The notes: generated by a model from the letters alone, not told the origin. Shown: positions 1-7,776, numbered from the stretch's first letter. The stretch: DNA of 56,193 nucleotides from Candidatus Omnitrophota bacterium (GCA_016928555.1 JAFGKM010000018.1:1-56193); one strand, 5' to 3'. Numbers and translations: made by a program.

Positions 1-1
1 A

Positions 2-580
2 AGGGCGGTATGCATCTCCAACCTCAAGCAGATAGGCCTGGCGATGAAGATGTACAGCCAGGACTACAGGGAGTTCTTCCCGCGGACATCGGCGGCAGCT
101 CTTAGTGTAACTCATGCGGCTGGTAATGCCACAACCGGTGCTTCCTTCAACCTGCTGTATCCCAAGTACATCTCCGCGGAAAAGACGTTTATCTGTCCTT
201 CCGACCTGACAGCAACCACAGAAGCTTTTGCAGCAGAAGAAGTCAGTCAGCTGGGAGGAGACAAACTTCTTGATTCAACGGGATGTTCTTACGCCTACGC
301 GATGGCTTGCAACGAACAGACGTCAGTTGATACCGTTCTTGCTGTTGACAAGGCGAGGGCAGTCGATTCTGACTATACTACCGAAGCTACGGCGTGGGAT
401 GTGGCCCAGCTTACTAGCAGCGGACAGGGCGGAATCAACCACAAGGCGGACGGCGTGAACGCTTTATACGTTGGCGGCCACGTGAAGTGGATACCAAAGT
501 CCAGGATATTCAGGGCTGCGGCTGATTTCCCGAATTCCGCGTATGCAACAGGTACGGCCGGATGGGTAAAGAACCCGTAA
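2..580 (+). CDS. DUF1559-type pseudopilin, 3' part (5' end outside window)
   Basis: The reading frame is open from the first bases of the window, so the start lies upstream. The first visible residues (CISNLKQIGLAMKMYSQDY) are the typical segment just after the N-terminal prepilin helix of type II secretion-like pseudopilins: an NLKQIG motif followed by a YxxDY motif. Near the C-terminus the segment HKADGVNALYVGGHVKWI matches the H-x-DG-x-N-x-L signature that ends DUF1559 proteins. The family is exported, cleaved by a prepilin peptidase and probably assembles into short pseudopili. It is greatly expanded in Planctomycetes, Verrucomicrobia, Lentisphaerae and some uncultured relatives. A strong terminator follows about 30 bases after the stop, so this gene ends its transcript. 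The methylated N-terminal helix cannot be checked here. Confidence 0.85.
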   Translation, partial: RAVCISNLKQIGLAMKMYSQDYREFFPRTSAAALSVTHAAGNATTGASFNLLYPKYISAEKTFICPSDLTATTEAFAAEEVSQLGGDKLLDSTGCSYAYAMACNEQTSVDTVLAVDKARAVDSDYTTEATAWDVAQLTSSGQGGINHKADGVNALYVGGHVKWIPKSRIFRAAADFPNSAYATGTAGWVKNP

Positions 581-607
581 TACAATAACAAGAACAAAAA
601 AGAAGAG

Positions 608-637
608 GCCCCGCGTAAAAACGGGGCTTTTTCTTTT
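608..637 (+). terminator. Rho-independent terminator after the pseudopilin gene
   Basis: A perfect 6-bp GC stem (GCCCCG / CGGGGC), an 8-base loop and a tract TTTTTCTTTT. It lies 28 bases after the stop codon of the pseudopilin gene. Confidence 0.9.
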
Positions 638-708
638 ATCCACGCCGTTGACACTCCTCCCCAAAAACCGTATCATTTAAAAGAGAAGAGAGTGTCTTGC
701 TTGTTTTG

Positions 709-786
709 ATTGTCATTGCGAAGCATGCAGCGTATGCTGAAGCAATCTCAGGAGATTGCCGCGTCGCTTCGCTCCTCGAAATGACA
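709..786. repeat. Dispersed palindromic repeat, family R4 (CATTGCGA...GCGGCAATC)
   Basis: An imperfect inverted structure running from TGTCATTGCGA to TCGAAATGACA, with an internal pair AGCAATCTC / GGAGATTGC. Related copies lie at about 24992-25073 and 37679-37731. It fills most of the gap between the pseudopilin terminator and htpX. Confidence 0.7.
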
Positions 787-804
787 AGTTAAAGGGGTGA
801 TAAA

Positions 805-1644
805 ATGGCGAACAGGATGAAAACATATTTTCTTCTGGGGCTGTTGACGGTGCTTTTTGTACTGATAGGGAGCATATGGGGAAAGGAGGGGATGATAATT
901 GCTTTCCTCTTTGCTATTGCGATTAACTGGATTTCTTATTTCTTCAGCGACAAGATAGTTCTCGCCATGTACAGGGCAAAACAGATTTCCTATAACGACT
1001 ACCCCGTGATACATAATATCGTGGGGGAACTTACGCAGAAGGCTGGCCTGCCCATGCCCAAACTTTACATTGTGCCGTCAGCGACACCCAATGCGTTTGC
1101 AACCGGAAGGGACCCTAACCATGCCGCGGTTGCCGTGACTTCCGGCATTCTGGACCTGCTTACCGAGAATGAATTGAAGGGCGTCCTTGCCCACGAACTG
1201 GGGCATGTCAAGCACAGGGATATATTGATTGCCACCGTGGCGGCTACCATAGCCGGCGCGATAACGATGCTGGCGAGAATGATGATGTTTTTCGGAGGAG
1301 GCGGCAACAGGAGGCAGGGTAACATCATAGGGCTGGCAGGGATTCTTATACTTCTTATCCTTGCGCCCATAGCGGCCATGATTATCCAGATGGCGATATC
1401 CCGTTCAAGAGAATATCTGGCCGACGAGGAAGGGGCTCAGCTTGCCGGCAATCCGTCTTATCTTGCAAACGCTTTAAGAAAACTTGCCGCAGGGGTGCGC
1501 AGGGCTCCCATGAACAGCTCAAATACCGCGACTGCGCATATGTTTATCGTTTCTCCGTTCAGCGGCAAGGCGGTTCTTTCCCTGTTTTCCACTCACCCGC
1601 CGGTTGAAGAGCGCATCAGAAGACTGGAAAGCCTGCGGATATAA
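805..1644 (+). CDS. htpX: HtpX-type membrane zinc metalloprotease (M48)
   Basis: A membrane-bound zinc endopeptidase that degrades misfolded or damaged inner-membrane proteins. The protein has 279 residues, the usual HtpX length. Two hydrophobic segments lie near the N-terminus (about 7-24 and 29-47). The zinc motif HELGH is at residues 130-134, two further membrane segments lie around 145-165 and 175-197, and the third zinc ligand is probably Glu203 in [10 protein letters not shown], just as in the family. The start is supported by AGGGGTGAT a few bases upstream. The gene stands alone between two dispersed repeats. In other bacteria htpX is induced by envelope or heat stress, but no such signal is evident here. 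Confidence 0.95.
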   Translation: MANRMKTYFLLGLLTVLFVLIGSIWGKEGMIIAFLFAIAINWISYFFSDKIVLAMYRAKQISYNDYPVIHNIVGELTQKAGLPMPKLYIVPSATPNAFATGRDPNHAAVAVTSGILDLLTENELKGVLAHELGHVKHRDILIATVAATIAGAITMLARMMMFFGGGGNRRQGNIIGLAGILILLILAPIAAMIIQMAISRSREYLADEEGAQLAGNPSYLANALRKLAAGVRRAPMNSSNTATAHMFIVSPFSGKAVLSLFSTHPPVEERIRRLESLRI

Positions 1645-1718
1645 ATCGCACCGCTACATTGTCGGATAAATCCGACCGCTACAAACCCATTTCTGTAGCG
1701 GTGGCATTTATGCCACGG
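1645..1718. repeat. Dispersed palindromic repeat, family R1
   Basis: Contains TCGCACCGCTACA and TGTAGCGGTGGCATTTATGC, the two halves of repeat family R1. The central part (from CATTGTCGGATAAATCCGAC onward) is almost identical to the copy at 23238-23349. It starts one base after the htpX stop codon. Confidence 0.85.
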
Positions 1719-1743
1719 AAAGATTTGCAGTAAAAGCTACCTT

Positions 1744-2325
1744 TCAGCGCATATTGATTTTGGCCAGAGTTACTTCTGAGCGGGCGCGTTCCAGCATACT
1801 GCGCACGTAGTCAACCTGTCTTCTCAAGGAGCGTGTGATGGCGTCGGTGTACTGGAAATTCAACAGGAAGAAATATATGTCGTCCATAACCGTAAGCATC
1901 TTCTCGCATTTTCCTGTTTCCCCTTTTCTTATCTCGTCAAGCATGTACCGTCTCAGTTCTCCGTTGCATTCGCACAAGCCGTGCAGGTAGCTTTTGTAGT
2001 CAAAACCGTATTCTTCGGGAGAAGGTATTTTCCCGTTTTTGATGATGTTGAAGGTGATAACCGCTTCAGCCAGCTCCTTCTCCGCGGCGTGAAGGAACCC
2101 CGCATACATTATCTCCGGAAAGTTTTTAAGAGTTTTTTTTGCTTCCTTCAGAATGGAAAACGCTTCTTTCATCTCTTTTTCCGCTTCGCCGTAAAGGCGC
2201 TGGTGTATTTTTTTTATGGAGTCGGCCGCCATTCTTCCGACCTCGCGGGATAATTTCAGCGATTTTTCCCTTGCCGCATCCTCTTTTTCAAAAAAGTTTT
2301 TCAGTTTCTTTTCCAAGTTTTTCAT
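1744..2325 (-). CDS. Translin-family protein
   Basis: An all-helical protein of 193 residues. The C-terminal segment DAITRSLRRQVDYVRSMLER closely resembles the translin signature (DAI/LT..LRRK.D..R.. E.TR.DLT), which in archaeal and eukaryotic translins lies in the last helices. Translins bind single-stranded RNA or DNA, and with TRAX form the C3PO nuclease in eukaryotes; bacterial members are poorly studied. The TRAX-type acidic catalytic triad cannot be confirmed by eye, so nuclease activity is not claimed. The start has GAGGAG four to five bases upstream. It lies downstream of, and in the same direction as, a NYN-domain nuclease gene and ileS, separated from the former by a repeat hairpin. 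Confidence 0.75.
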   Translation of the reverse strand: MKNLEKKLKNFFEKEDAAREKSLKLSREVGRMAADSIKKIHQRLYGEAEKEMKEAFSILKEAKKTLKNFPEIMYAGFLHAAEKELAEAVITFNIIKNGKIPSPEEYGFDYKSYLHGLCECNGELRRYMLDEIRKGETGKCEKMLTVMDDIYFFLLNFQYTDAITRSLRRQVDYVRSMLERARSEVTLAKINMR

Positions 2326-2356
2326 TTTTCTCCTCGGTTATGATTTACCTCTTTTT

Positions 2357-2408
2357 CCCCCTCACCTTTTATTCCTCTCCCCTTGGGGGAGAGGGTTGGG
2401 GTGAGGGG
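2357..2408. repeat. Dispersed palindromic repeat, family R2
   Basis: Starts with CCCCCTCACC and ends with GGTTGGGGTGAGGGG, with the inner hairpin CCTCTCCCC / GGGGGAGAGG. It overlaps the 3' end of the NYN gene and encodes its last 15 or so residues and stop codon. Related copies are at about 2914, 3127, 7709, 11014 and 28144. Confidence 0.9.
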
Positions 2409-2892
2409 TGCTATATTTATAAAAATCACGCAATTCTTTCTCTATGGACATTTTATTTACTTCGGAAACATCTTTTTGCGCGTTTTTCAGGCGCGCTTTC
2501 GGTTTTACCGCCTGAGGATACACGATTTCAAGGAATCCGGAGACGGGCAGAACCCCGCTTCCGAACAGGCGTCCGCAGTCCTGGACTCCCCTGTCGTCAG
2601 ATACCACGGTTTTAAAACGGTTGTTTTCAGGGCTTTTTTCCAGCATTTCCCGTATGAGTTCGTCTGCAGTGACATCCCCGGAAAAGAGCGTCCGTATTTT
2701 TTTATCTTTAAGAATCTCCAGAGAGGCGGGAAAACCGTCAAAAACCGCCGTAAACTTTACTGAAGGATGTTTTCTTCGGTAGTCCGACAGCATGTTAAAC
2801 AAAGCTTGCCTTGCATAATCCACAGACCGTCTTTCATAATTCCTGAGGAAACTGCTTTTTATCAGGTTGTATCCGTCAAGTATATATTCCAT
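2362..2892 (-). CDS. YacP-like NYN-domain ribonuclease
   Basis: A small PIN-like (NYN) domain protein of 176 residues. The N-terminal DGYNLI motif supplies the first acidic residue. TAVFDGF and VVSDDRGVQD carry further conserved Asp residues of the metal-binding site. The family is represented by B. subtilis YacP/Rae1, a ribosome-associated mRNA endonuclease; function here is inferred from fold. The last residues (YSTPHPNPLPQGERNKR) are encoded by the family R2 repeat at 2357-2408, so the native C-terminus was probably replaced by the insertion. The gene follows ileS in the same direction. No strong Shine-Dalgarno sequence is seen. Confidence 0.85.
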   Translation of the reverse strand: MEYILDGYNLIKSSFLRNYERRSVDYARQALFNMLSDYRRKHPSVKFTAVFDGFPASLEILKDKKIRTLFSGDVTADELIREMLEKSPENNRFKTVVSDDRGVQDCGRLFGSGVLPVSGFLEIVYPQAVKPKARLKNAQKDVSEVNKMSIEKELRDFYKYSTPHPNPLPQGERNKR

Positions 2893-2913
2893 ATTTCGAA
2901 ACCTCGCGCCTTC

Positions 2914-2983
2914 TATTCCTCTCCCCTCGGGGCTTGTCCGCCGTAGCCTTGGCGTAGGCGGGGAAAGGGTCAGGGTGAGGGGG
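2914..2983. repeat. Dispersed palindromic repeat, family R2, composite form
   Basis: The R2 arms (CCTCTCCCCTCGGGG and GGGTGAGGGGG) enclose an inner palindrome GTCCGCCGTAGCCTTGGCG. The same nested arrangement is seen at 3127 and 7709. The right end overlaps the 3' end of ileS and encodes its terminal residues (ITPSP) and stop codon. Confidence 0.85.
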
Positions 2984-5759
2984 TAATTCCGTCGTCTTTA
3001 AGGACCTGCCGGCATTTGGAGCATAGTTCCGGAGTATCTCCGGACCCGACTTCCGGAAAATGCACCCAGCATCTCCGGCATTTGCCGAACAAGGTCTTCT
3101 CCACGGTTATCTCCAGCCATTTATCTCCCTCTACCCTTTGGGGAGAGGGCATGCCTGCCGAAGCCTCGGCGTAGGCAGGTTGGGGTGAGGGGGACAGGAC
3201 AACCTCGGAGACGATAAAGAGTCCTGAAAGCCCTTCAAAACTTTTCAGGAATCCGAAAGTGTCTTTGTCAGCGGCAATAGTCACTTTTGCTTCAAGGCTG
3301 CTTCCTACAACCTTGCTTTCCCTCTGCTCCTCTATTTTTTTAAGCACCTGCTTCCTAATTTCAAAAAACCGCTCCCACCTTTCAAGGACGGTTTTATCGG
3401 CAGTTTCGGTTTCAGGCCAGTTTTCGAGAAAAACGCTGGTCTGCGCTTTCCACGGAAGGAGCTGATAGGCTTCTTCCGCGGTGAAAGATAGTATCGGCGC
3501 TATGATTTTCAGCAGTGTGTTCAAAATCAGATACAGTACGGTTTGCGCCGACTTTCTTTCCGGGGAGTTTTTGCTGAAGGTGTAGAGCCTGTCCTTCAGG
3601 TGGTCCAGGTAAAAAGAGGAAAGATATATATTGCAGTAGTTGTGCAGTTCCTCGTACGCCTTGTTGAATGCGAATTTTTCATAATGCGCGGTAACGAAGG
3701 AAACAATTTCTTTAAGCTTTTCCACCGCCCACCGGTCGGCTCCCTGAAGGGCTGATTCTTCAACTGCGTCTGCGGGTTCAAAACCGTGAAGGTTGCCCAG
3801 GAGAAAACGGAGGGTGTTGCGTATATTCCTGTAAGACATAACAAGGTTTTTTACTATGCCTTCCGAGATTCGTATATCCTGCTGGTAGTTTTCCGCTACA
3901 CTCCATATTCGCAGTATCTCGGCGCCGTGTTTTTTGATGAGTTCAGCCGGCATTATTACATTGCCCATGGATTTGCTCATCTTTCTGCCCTCGGCGTCAA
4001 CTACGAATCCGTGCGTCAGTACGGTTTTATACGGGGCTTGTTTTTTGATGCCGCAGGAGGTTATGAGGGAGGTTTGAAACCATCCTCTGTGCTGGTCGCT
4101 CCCCTCCAGGTAAAGGTCTGCCGGCCATCTCAATCCGTCGGATTCCTTAAGCACCGCAAGGTGGCTGACCCCGGAATCAAACCATACGTCAAGGATATCT
4201 TTCTCTTTGCTGAATTCCCCTTTCCCGCAGAAAGGGCAGGTGAATCCTTCCGGCAGGAGCTCTTTCTCCGTTTTCTCCATCCATATATCGGCTCCGTGTT
4301 TTCTTACAAGCGTTTCTATGCGAGAGACAGACTCTTGTGTAATAACGGATTTTCCGCAACCCTTGCAGTAGAATACCGGTATGGGTACTCCCCACAGCCT
4401 CTGTCTTGAAAGGCACCAGTCTGGCCTTAAGCCCACCATTGACGAAATCCTGTTTTTACCCTCTGCGGGCACCCACCGGGTTTTTTCAATCTCATCGTTC
4501 AGAGTGTCTCTTAGCCGGTCGTGGTCTATCTTCATGAACCATTGTTTAGTGCTTCTGAATATCACAGGTCTTTTACATCGCCAGCAGTGGGGGTATGAAT
4601 GGCTTATCTCCTCGCTGTAAAAAAGCGCTCCGTTTTGTTCCAGTTTTTCTATTATGAGCCTGTCCGCGTCAAACACCCTCGTTCCCGCAAACTCTTTCAC
4701 CTCTTCCGTGAACCTTCCTTTTTCGTCCACGGGGGACAGTATCTCAAGATTGTTTTTAAGCCCCGCATAATAATCCTCTTCCCCGTGCCCGGGAGCGGAA
4801 TGTACGCATCCGGTGCCGTCTTCGGATGACACGAAATCGGCAAGTATGATGCGGGATTCCCTCGTTACCAGAGGGTTTGAATAGGTATAGCCCTCAAGCT
4901 CCTCCCCCTTAAAAGTTTTTATTACCGAAGGATTGAATCCCCGTTTTCCCATAACCTCTTTCAGACGTTTCTCCGCCAGTATGTACCTGCCCTCTCCCGT
5001 ATCGGCAAGAACGTATTTCAGTTCCGGGTGCACAGCTATGGCCGTATTCGCGGGAAGAGTCCACGGCGTTGTTGTCCATATCAGGAAAGAAACATTCTCT
5101 TCTTTGCCTCCGGCTGCCGGGAATTTTACGTATATTGCAGGCGCTTTTTTGTCGGCGTATTCTATTTCCGCTTCGGCAAGGGCGGTTTCGCACGATATGC
5201 ACCAGTAGATGGGCTTGTATGCCTGGTAGATATATCCGGAAAAGGCAAGCTCCCCGAAAGCTTTTATTATATCCGCTTCGTAGTCCGGGCGCAGGGTGAG
5301 ATACGGGTTTTCCCAGTCTCCGAGGACGCCTAAACGCTGAAACTCTTTTTTCTGTATATTTACGAATTTTTTTGCGTATTCCGCCGCTTTTTTTCTGAAC
5401 TCCAGTACGTCGACATCGCCTTTTCTTGTTTTCAACTCCTTGAAAACCTGGTGTTCTATCGGCATGCCGTGGCAGTCCCATCCCGGCTTGTAAGGGGAAT
5501 AAAAGCCCCGCAGGCATCGGTATTTTACAACCACATCCTTCAGAATTTTATTGAGGGCGGTTCCGAGATGTATATGCCCGTTTGCATAAGGCGGTCCGTC
5601 ATGAAGAATATATGCCGGCCGCTCCGCATTTTTTTCAATAATCCGGCGATATATCTTTTTATCTTCCCATAACCGCAGGAATTCCGGCTCTCTTTCATTG
5701 AGATTGCCTTTCATGGGAAAGCCTGTTTTCGGCAAATAGACACTTTTCGAATAATCCAT
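2970..5759 (-). CDS. ileS: Isoleucyl-tRNA synthetase
   Basis: Charges tRNA-Ile; class Ia aminoacyl-tRNA synthetase of 929 residues. The HIGH-type signature is GHIHLG at residues 61-66 and KMSKS is at 593-597. The editing (CP1) domain lies between them. A C-terminal zinc finger has CRRC and CSKC pairs. Two repeat-derived segments are visible. An in-frame insertion at about residues 857-878 (LSPSPQPAYAEASAGMPSPQ) is encoded by a composite R2 repeat, just before the zinc finger, and the last residues ITPSP come from another copy. The reading frame survives both. The start has AAAGGAG nine bases upstream, supplied by a further repeat. Mupirocin sensitivity cannot be judged from this. Confidence 0.98.
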   Translation of the reverse strand: MDYSKSVYLPKTGFPMKGNLNEREPEFLRLWEDKKIYRRIIEKNAERPAYILHDGPPYANGHIHLGTALNKILKDVVVKYRCLRGFYSPYKPGWDCHGMPIEHQVFKELKTRKGDVDVLEFRKKAAEYAKKFVNIQKKEFQRLGVLGDWENPYLTLRPDYEADIIKAFGELAFSGYIYQAYKPIYWCISCETALAEAEIEYADKKAPAIYVKFPAAGGKEENVSFLIWTTTPWTLPANTAIAVHPELKYVLADTGEGRYILAEKRLKEVMGKRGFNPSVIKTFKGEELEGYTYSNPLVTRESRIILADFVSSEDGTGCVHSAPGHGEEDYYAGLKNNLEILSPVDEKGRFTEEVKEFAGTRVFDADRLIIEKLEQNGALFYSEEISHSYPHCWRCKRPVIFRSTKQWFMKIDHDRLRDTLNDEIEKTRWVPAEGKNRISSMVGLRPDWCLSRQRLWGVPIPVFYCKGCGKSVITQESVSRIETLVRKHGADIWMEKTEKELLPEGFTCPFCGKGEFSKEKDILDVWFDSGVSHLAVLKESDGLRWPADLYLEGSDQHRGWFQTSLITSCGIKKQAPYKTVLTHGFVVDAEGRKMSKSMGNVIMPAELIKKHGAEILRIWSVAENYQQDIRISEGIVKNLVMSYRNIRNTLRFLLGNLHGFEPADAVEESALQGADRWAVEKLKEIVSFVTAHYEKFAFNKAYEELHNYCNIYLSSFYLDHLKDRLYTFSKNSPERKSAQTVLYLILNTLLKIIAPILSFTAEEAYQLLPWKAQTSVFLENWPETETADKTVLERWERFFEIRKQVLKKIEEQRESKVVGSSLEAKVTIAADKDTFGFLKSFEGLSGLFIVSEVVLSPSPQPAYAEASAGMPSPQRVEGDKWLEITVEKTLFGKCRRCWVHFPEVGSGDTPELCSKCRQVLKDDGITPSP
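3127..3193. repeat. Composite R2 repeat inserted in frame within ileS
   Basis: The arms CCCTCTACCCTTTGGGGAGA and GGTTGGGGTGAGGGGGA enclose an inner palindrome, TGCCTGCCGAAGCCTCGGC followed by GTAGGCAGG. The length and frame leave the ileS reading frame open, and the translated segment reads PAYAEASAG. The intergenic copies at 2914 and 7709 have the same nested architecture. Confidence 0.9.
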
Positions 5760-5763
5760 GCTC

Positions 5764-5836
5764 TTGTGCTCCTTTACCCCGCTTGCCCCGGGCTTTTCCG
5801 GGGAACCCTCCTTTGCTACGCCCTCAAAGTGAGGGG
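5764..5836. repeat. Dispersed repeat, family R2b, upstream of ileS
   Basis: Read toward ileS (minus strand) it begins CCCCTCACTTTGAGGGCGTA, continues with GGAGGGTTCC, and ends in AAAGGAG, the ileS ribosome-binding site. It aligns with copies before the ferredoxin gene (5941-5988) and the M23 peptidase gene (38845-38889). A GC-rich hairpin CCCCGG...CCGGGG lies inside this copy. Confidence 0.6.
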
Positions 5837-5884
5837 TTCATGATTTTTCTTTTATCTCAGAAAAGCATTATTTTACCACAACTC

Positions 5885-5913
5885 TTGACAAAATGGGAAA
5901 GAGGTATTAAAAT
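5885..5913 (+). promoter_or_regulatory. Sigma-70 type promoter for ferredoxin-trpE
   Basis: TTGACA (5885-5890), a 17-base spacer and TAAAAT (5908-5913). The predicted start is about 70 bases before the ferredoxin gene. No attenuator or leader peptide rich in Trp codons is visible between the promoter and trpE. Confidence 0.65.
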
Positions 5914-5940
5914 TTTGCGGAAAAAGGACAATACAAATCA

Positions 5941-5988
5941 CAGCCCCTCGCTTTGACAGCTTAACAAGGAGGGGGTTTGGTACAAGGA
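5941..5988. repeat. Dispersed repeat, family R2b, upstream of the ferredoxin gene
   Basis: Reads CAGCCCCTCGCTTTGACAGC, then CAAGGAGGGGGTTTGGTACA, and ends in AGGAGG, the ribosome-binding site of the next gene. The layout matches the copy at 38845-38889. Confidence 0.55.
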
Positions 5989-5992
5989 GGCT

Positions 5993-6184
5993 ATGATGAA
6001 AGTGGTTGTGGATGAAAATCTTTGCACAGGCTGCGGGTTGTGCGTCGACGTATGCCCGGAAGTCTTTGAAATGCCGGAAGCGCTCTCTATCGTGAAGCCG
6101 ACTAAGATAACCGCGGACCTTGAAGAAAAGGTTAAGGAAGCGGCAGAGAGCTGTCCGGTAGAAGCCATTATCGTTGAAGAGTAG
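5993..6184 (+). CDS. Small [4Fe-4S] ferredoxin
   Basis: A 63-residue soluble electron carrier. C11-x2-C14-x2-C17-x3-C21-P near the N-terminus and C54-P near the C-terminus match single-cluster ferredoxins; C11, C14, C17 and C54 are the likely ligands. Two adjacent ATG codons (5993 and 5996) follow AAGGAGG, and spacing favours the second slightly. The stop codon is only two bases before the trpE start, so the two genes are almost certainly cotranscribed and perhaps translationally coupled. Anthranilate synthase needs no ferredoxin, so the link may be regulatory or fortuitous. Confidence 0.92.
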   Translation: MMKVVVDENLCTGCGLCVDVCPEVFEMPEALSIVKPTKITADLEEKVKEAAESCPVEAIIVEE

Positions 6185-6186
6185 TT

Positions 6187-7668
6187 ATGGATATATACCC
6201 ATCCTATAAGATGTTTTCTGCCCTTAGCGGAAAATATCCGGCGGTTCCCGTCTATGCAGAGATAAAAGGCGGAGACCTTGAGACGCCCGTCTCGGCTTTC
6301 CTTAAGATTCGGAAAGGGAGCTATAATTTTTTGCTTGAAAGCGCGGAACAGGAGGAAAGGACGGGAAGGTATTCTTTCCTGGGAACTTCACCGGAGCTGG
6401 TGGTAAGGGGCAGGGGAAAAGAGGTTGAGACCTATTATACCCTTACGGGGGAAAAAAAGAGCGTTGTTACGAACAATCCTCTCGGTGTCATAGACGGAAT
6501 CCTCGAAAAGCTCAAAGCGCCTGCTTACGGCGGACTTCCCGGTTTTACCGGGGGGCTTATCGGATATTTTTCATATGATTTCGCAAGGCAGATAGAGAAA
6601 CTTCCGGATATCTCGAAAGATACTCTGGGTTGTCCGGATTTCTTTTTCATGCTTGCCGGAGACATGGTTGTTTTTGACCACTTCAAAAGGAAGGTAATTC
6701 TGGTAAGCAACGTGGAAACGGGACGATTCCCTTCCGTTAAAAGCGCTTACGAAAAAGGATGCGACAATCTTGATAATATCAGGAAACGGATGGAAAAACC
6801 GTTGTTTCTTGTGGAATCCCGGACACAGCCTTCAAGCAAACCTTTTAAAAGCAATTTTAAGAGGCAGAAATTTGTCCAGTCCGTAAAGAAAGCCAAAAAG
6901 CACATCGCCGAAGGGGATATAATCCAGACCGTAATCTCCCAGAGATGGGAGAAGAAACTTGATACTTCTCCTTTCAGCGTGTACAGGGCTCTGCGCTCGG
7001 TAAACCCCTCGCCTTACATGTTTTACATTGAAGCCGGGGAGTTAAAGCTTGTGGGGTCTTCTCCCGAGATATTGGTGAAGCTGGAAAACAGAAAAGCCAC
7101 GGTGCGTCCCATAGCCGGAACTCGCCCCAGGGGGAAGACGGAGAAGGAGGAAGACCGGCTTGAGATTGAGCTTCTGAAGGACGAGAAGGAAAAAGCCGAG
7201 CATATAATGCTGGTTGACCTCGGCAGGAATGACCTCGGCAGGGTCTGCTCTCCGGGTAGCGTAAAGGTTACGGAGTTGATGGCGATTGAAAAATACTCGC
7301 ACGTCATGCATCTTGTTTCAAACGTTGAAGGAATTCTTAATCCGGGGCAAAAGGCAACCGACCTACTCAAGGCATCCTTCCCTGCGGGCACCGTCTCCGG
7401 AGCGCCTAAGATACGGGCGATGGAGATAATAGAGGATATTGAACCCGTAAAAAGAGGCCCTTATGCCGGGGCCGCCGGTTATTTCAGCTTCCAGGGAAAT
7501 ATGGATTTCTGTATTACGATAAGGACTGTTATTGTAAAGGATGAAACAGTATATATTCAGGCGGGTGCGGGGATTGTTGCTGATTCCGTACCCGAGAAAG
7601 AGTATATTGAGACAGAAAACAAGGTAAAGGGGCTGATGGAGGCGTATAAAGTCTCCAGAAACATATAG
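6187..7668 (+). CDS. trpE: Anthranilate synthase component I
   Basis: Converts chorismate to anthranilate using ammonia delivered by the glutamine amidotransferase subunit; first committed step of tryptophan synthesis. The protein has 493 residues. The feedback-site motif LLES followed ten residues later by Ser (LLES 49-52, Ser63) indicates inhibition by tryptophan and argues for TrpE over PabB. Chorismate-binding motifs include PIAGTRPRG, DLGRNDLGRV and FPAGTVSGAPK. It starts two bases after the ferredoxin stop codon and is followed by an R2 repeat and trpG. The remaining trp genes are not in the window. Confidence 0.95.
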   Translation: MDIYPSYKMFSALSGKYPAVPVYAEIKGGDLETPVSAFLKIRKGSYNFLLESAEQEERTGRYSFLGTSPELVVRGRGKEVETYYTLTGEKKSVVTNNPLGVIDGILEKLKAPAYGGLPGFTGGLIGYFSYDFARQIEKLPDISKDTLGCPDFFFMLAGDMVVFDHFKRKVILVSNVETGRFPSVKSAYEKGCDNLDNIRKRMEKPLFLVESRTQPSSKPFKSNFKRQKFVQSVKKAKKHIAEGDIIQTVISQRWEKKLDTSPFSVYRALRSVNPSPYMFYIEAGELKLVGSSPEILVKLENRKATVRPIAGTRPRGKTEKEEDRLEIELLKDEKEKAEHIMLVDLGRNDLGRVCSPGSVKVTELMAIEKYSHVMHLVSNVEGILNPGQKATDLLKASFPAGTVSGAPKIRAMEIIEDIEPVKRGPYAGAAGYFSFQGNMDFCITIRTVIVKDETVYIQAGAGIVADSVPEKEYIETENKVKGLMEAYKVSRNI

Positions 7669-7708
7669 AAACCGGGGCTCGGGACCAGGGAAAAACCCGC
7701 CTCTTTTA

Positions 7709-7776
7709 ATTCCTCTCCCCTTGGGGCATGTCCGCAGTAGACTTATCGTAAGCGGGGAGAGGATAGAGGTGAGGGG
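7709..7776. repeat. Composite R2 repeat between trpE and trpG
   Basis: TCCTCTCCCCTTGGGG and GGGGAGAGGATAGAGGTGAG enclose an inner imperfect palindrome (GTCCGCAGTAGACTTATCGT...). The nested form is the same as at 2914 and inside ileS. Confidence 0.85.

Noticed and set aside
2357-3193. CRISPR-like array from closely spaced repeats
   Set aside because: The repeats differ in length and orientation, the intervals contain coding sequence, and no spacers of constant length or cas genes occur.
3786-4409. Long open frame on the plus strand inside ileS (207 codons)
   Set aside because: It lies entirely opposite an intact ileS domain, has no ribosome-binding site and no recognisable motif; typical shadow frame.
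5760-5870. T-box leader for ileS
   Set aside because: No AGGGTGGTACCGCG-type antiterminator box or specifier stem could be found; the region is explained by a dispersed repeat.
5879-5890. CAACTCTTGACA as a remnant of the RAYT terminus in the ferredoxin promoter
   Set aside because: The 12-base match is within chance for an AT-rich promoter containing TTGACA; the GGGG edge and inner part are missing.
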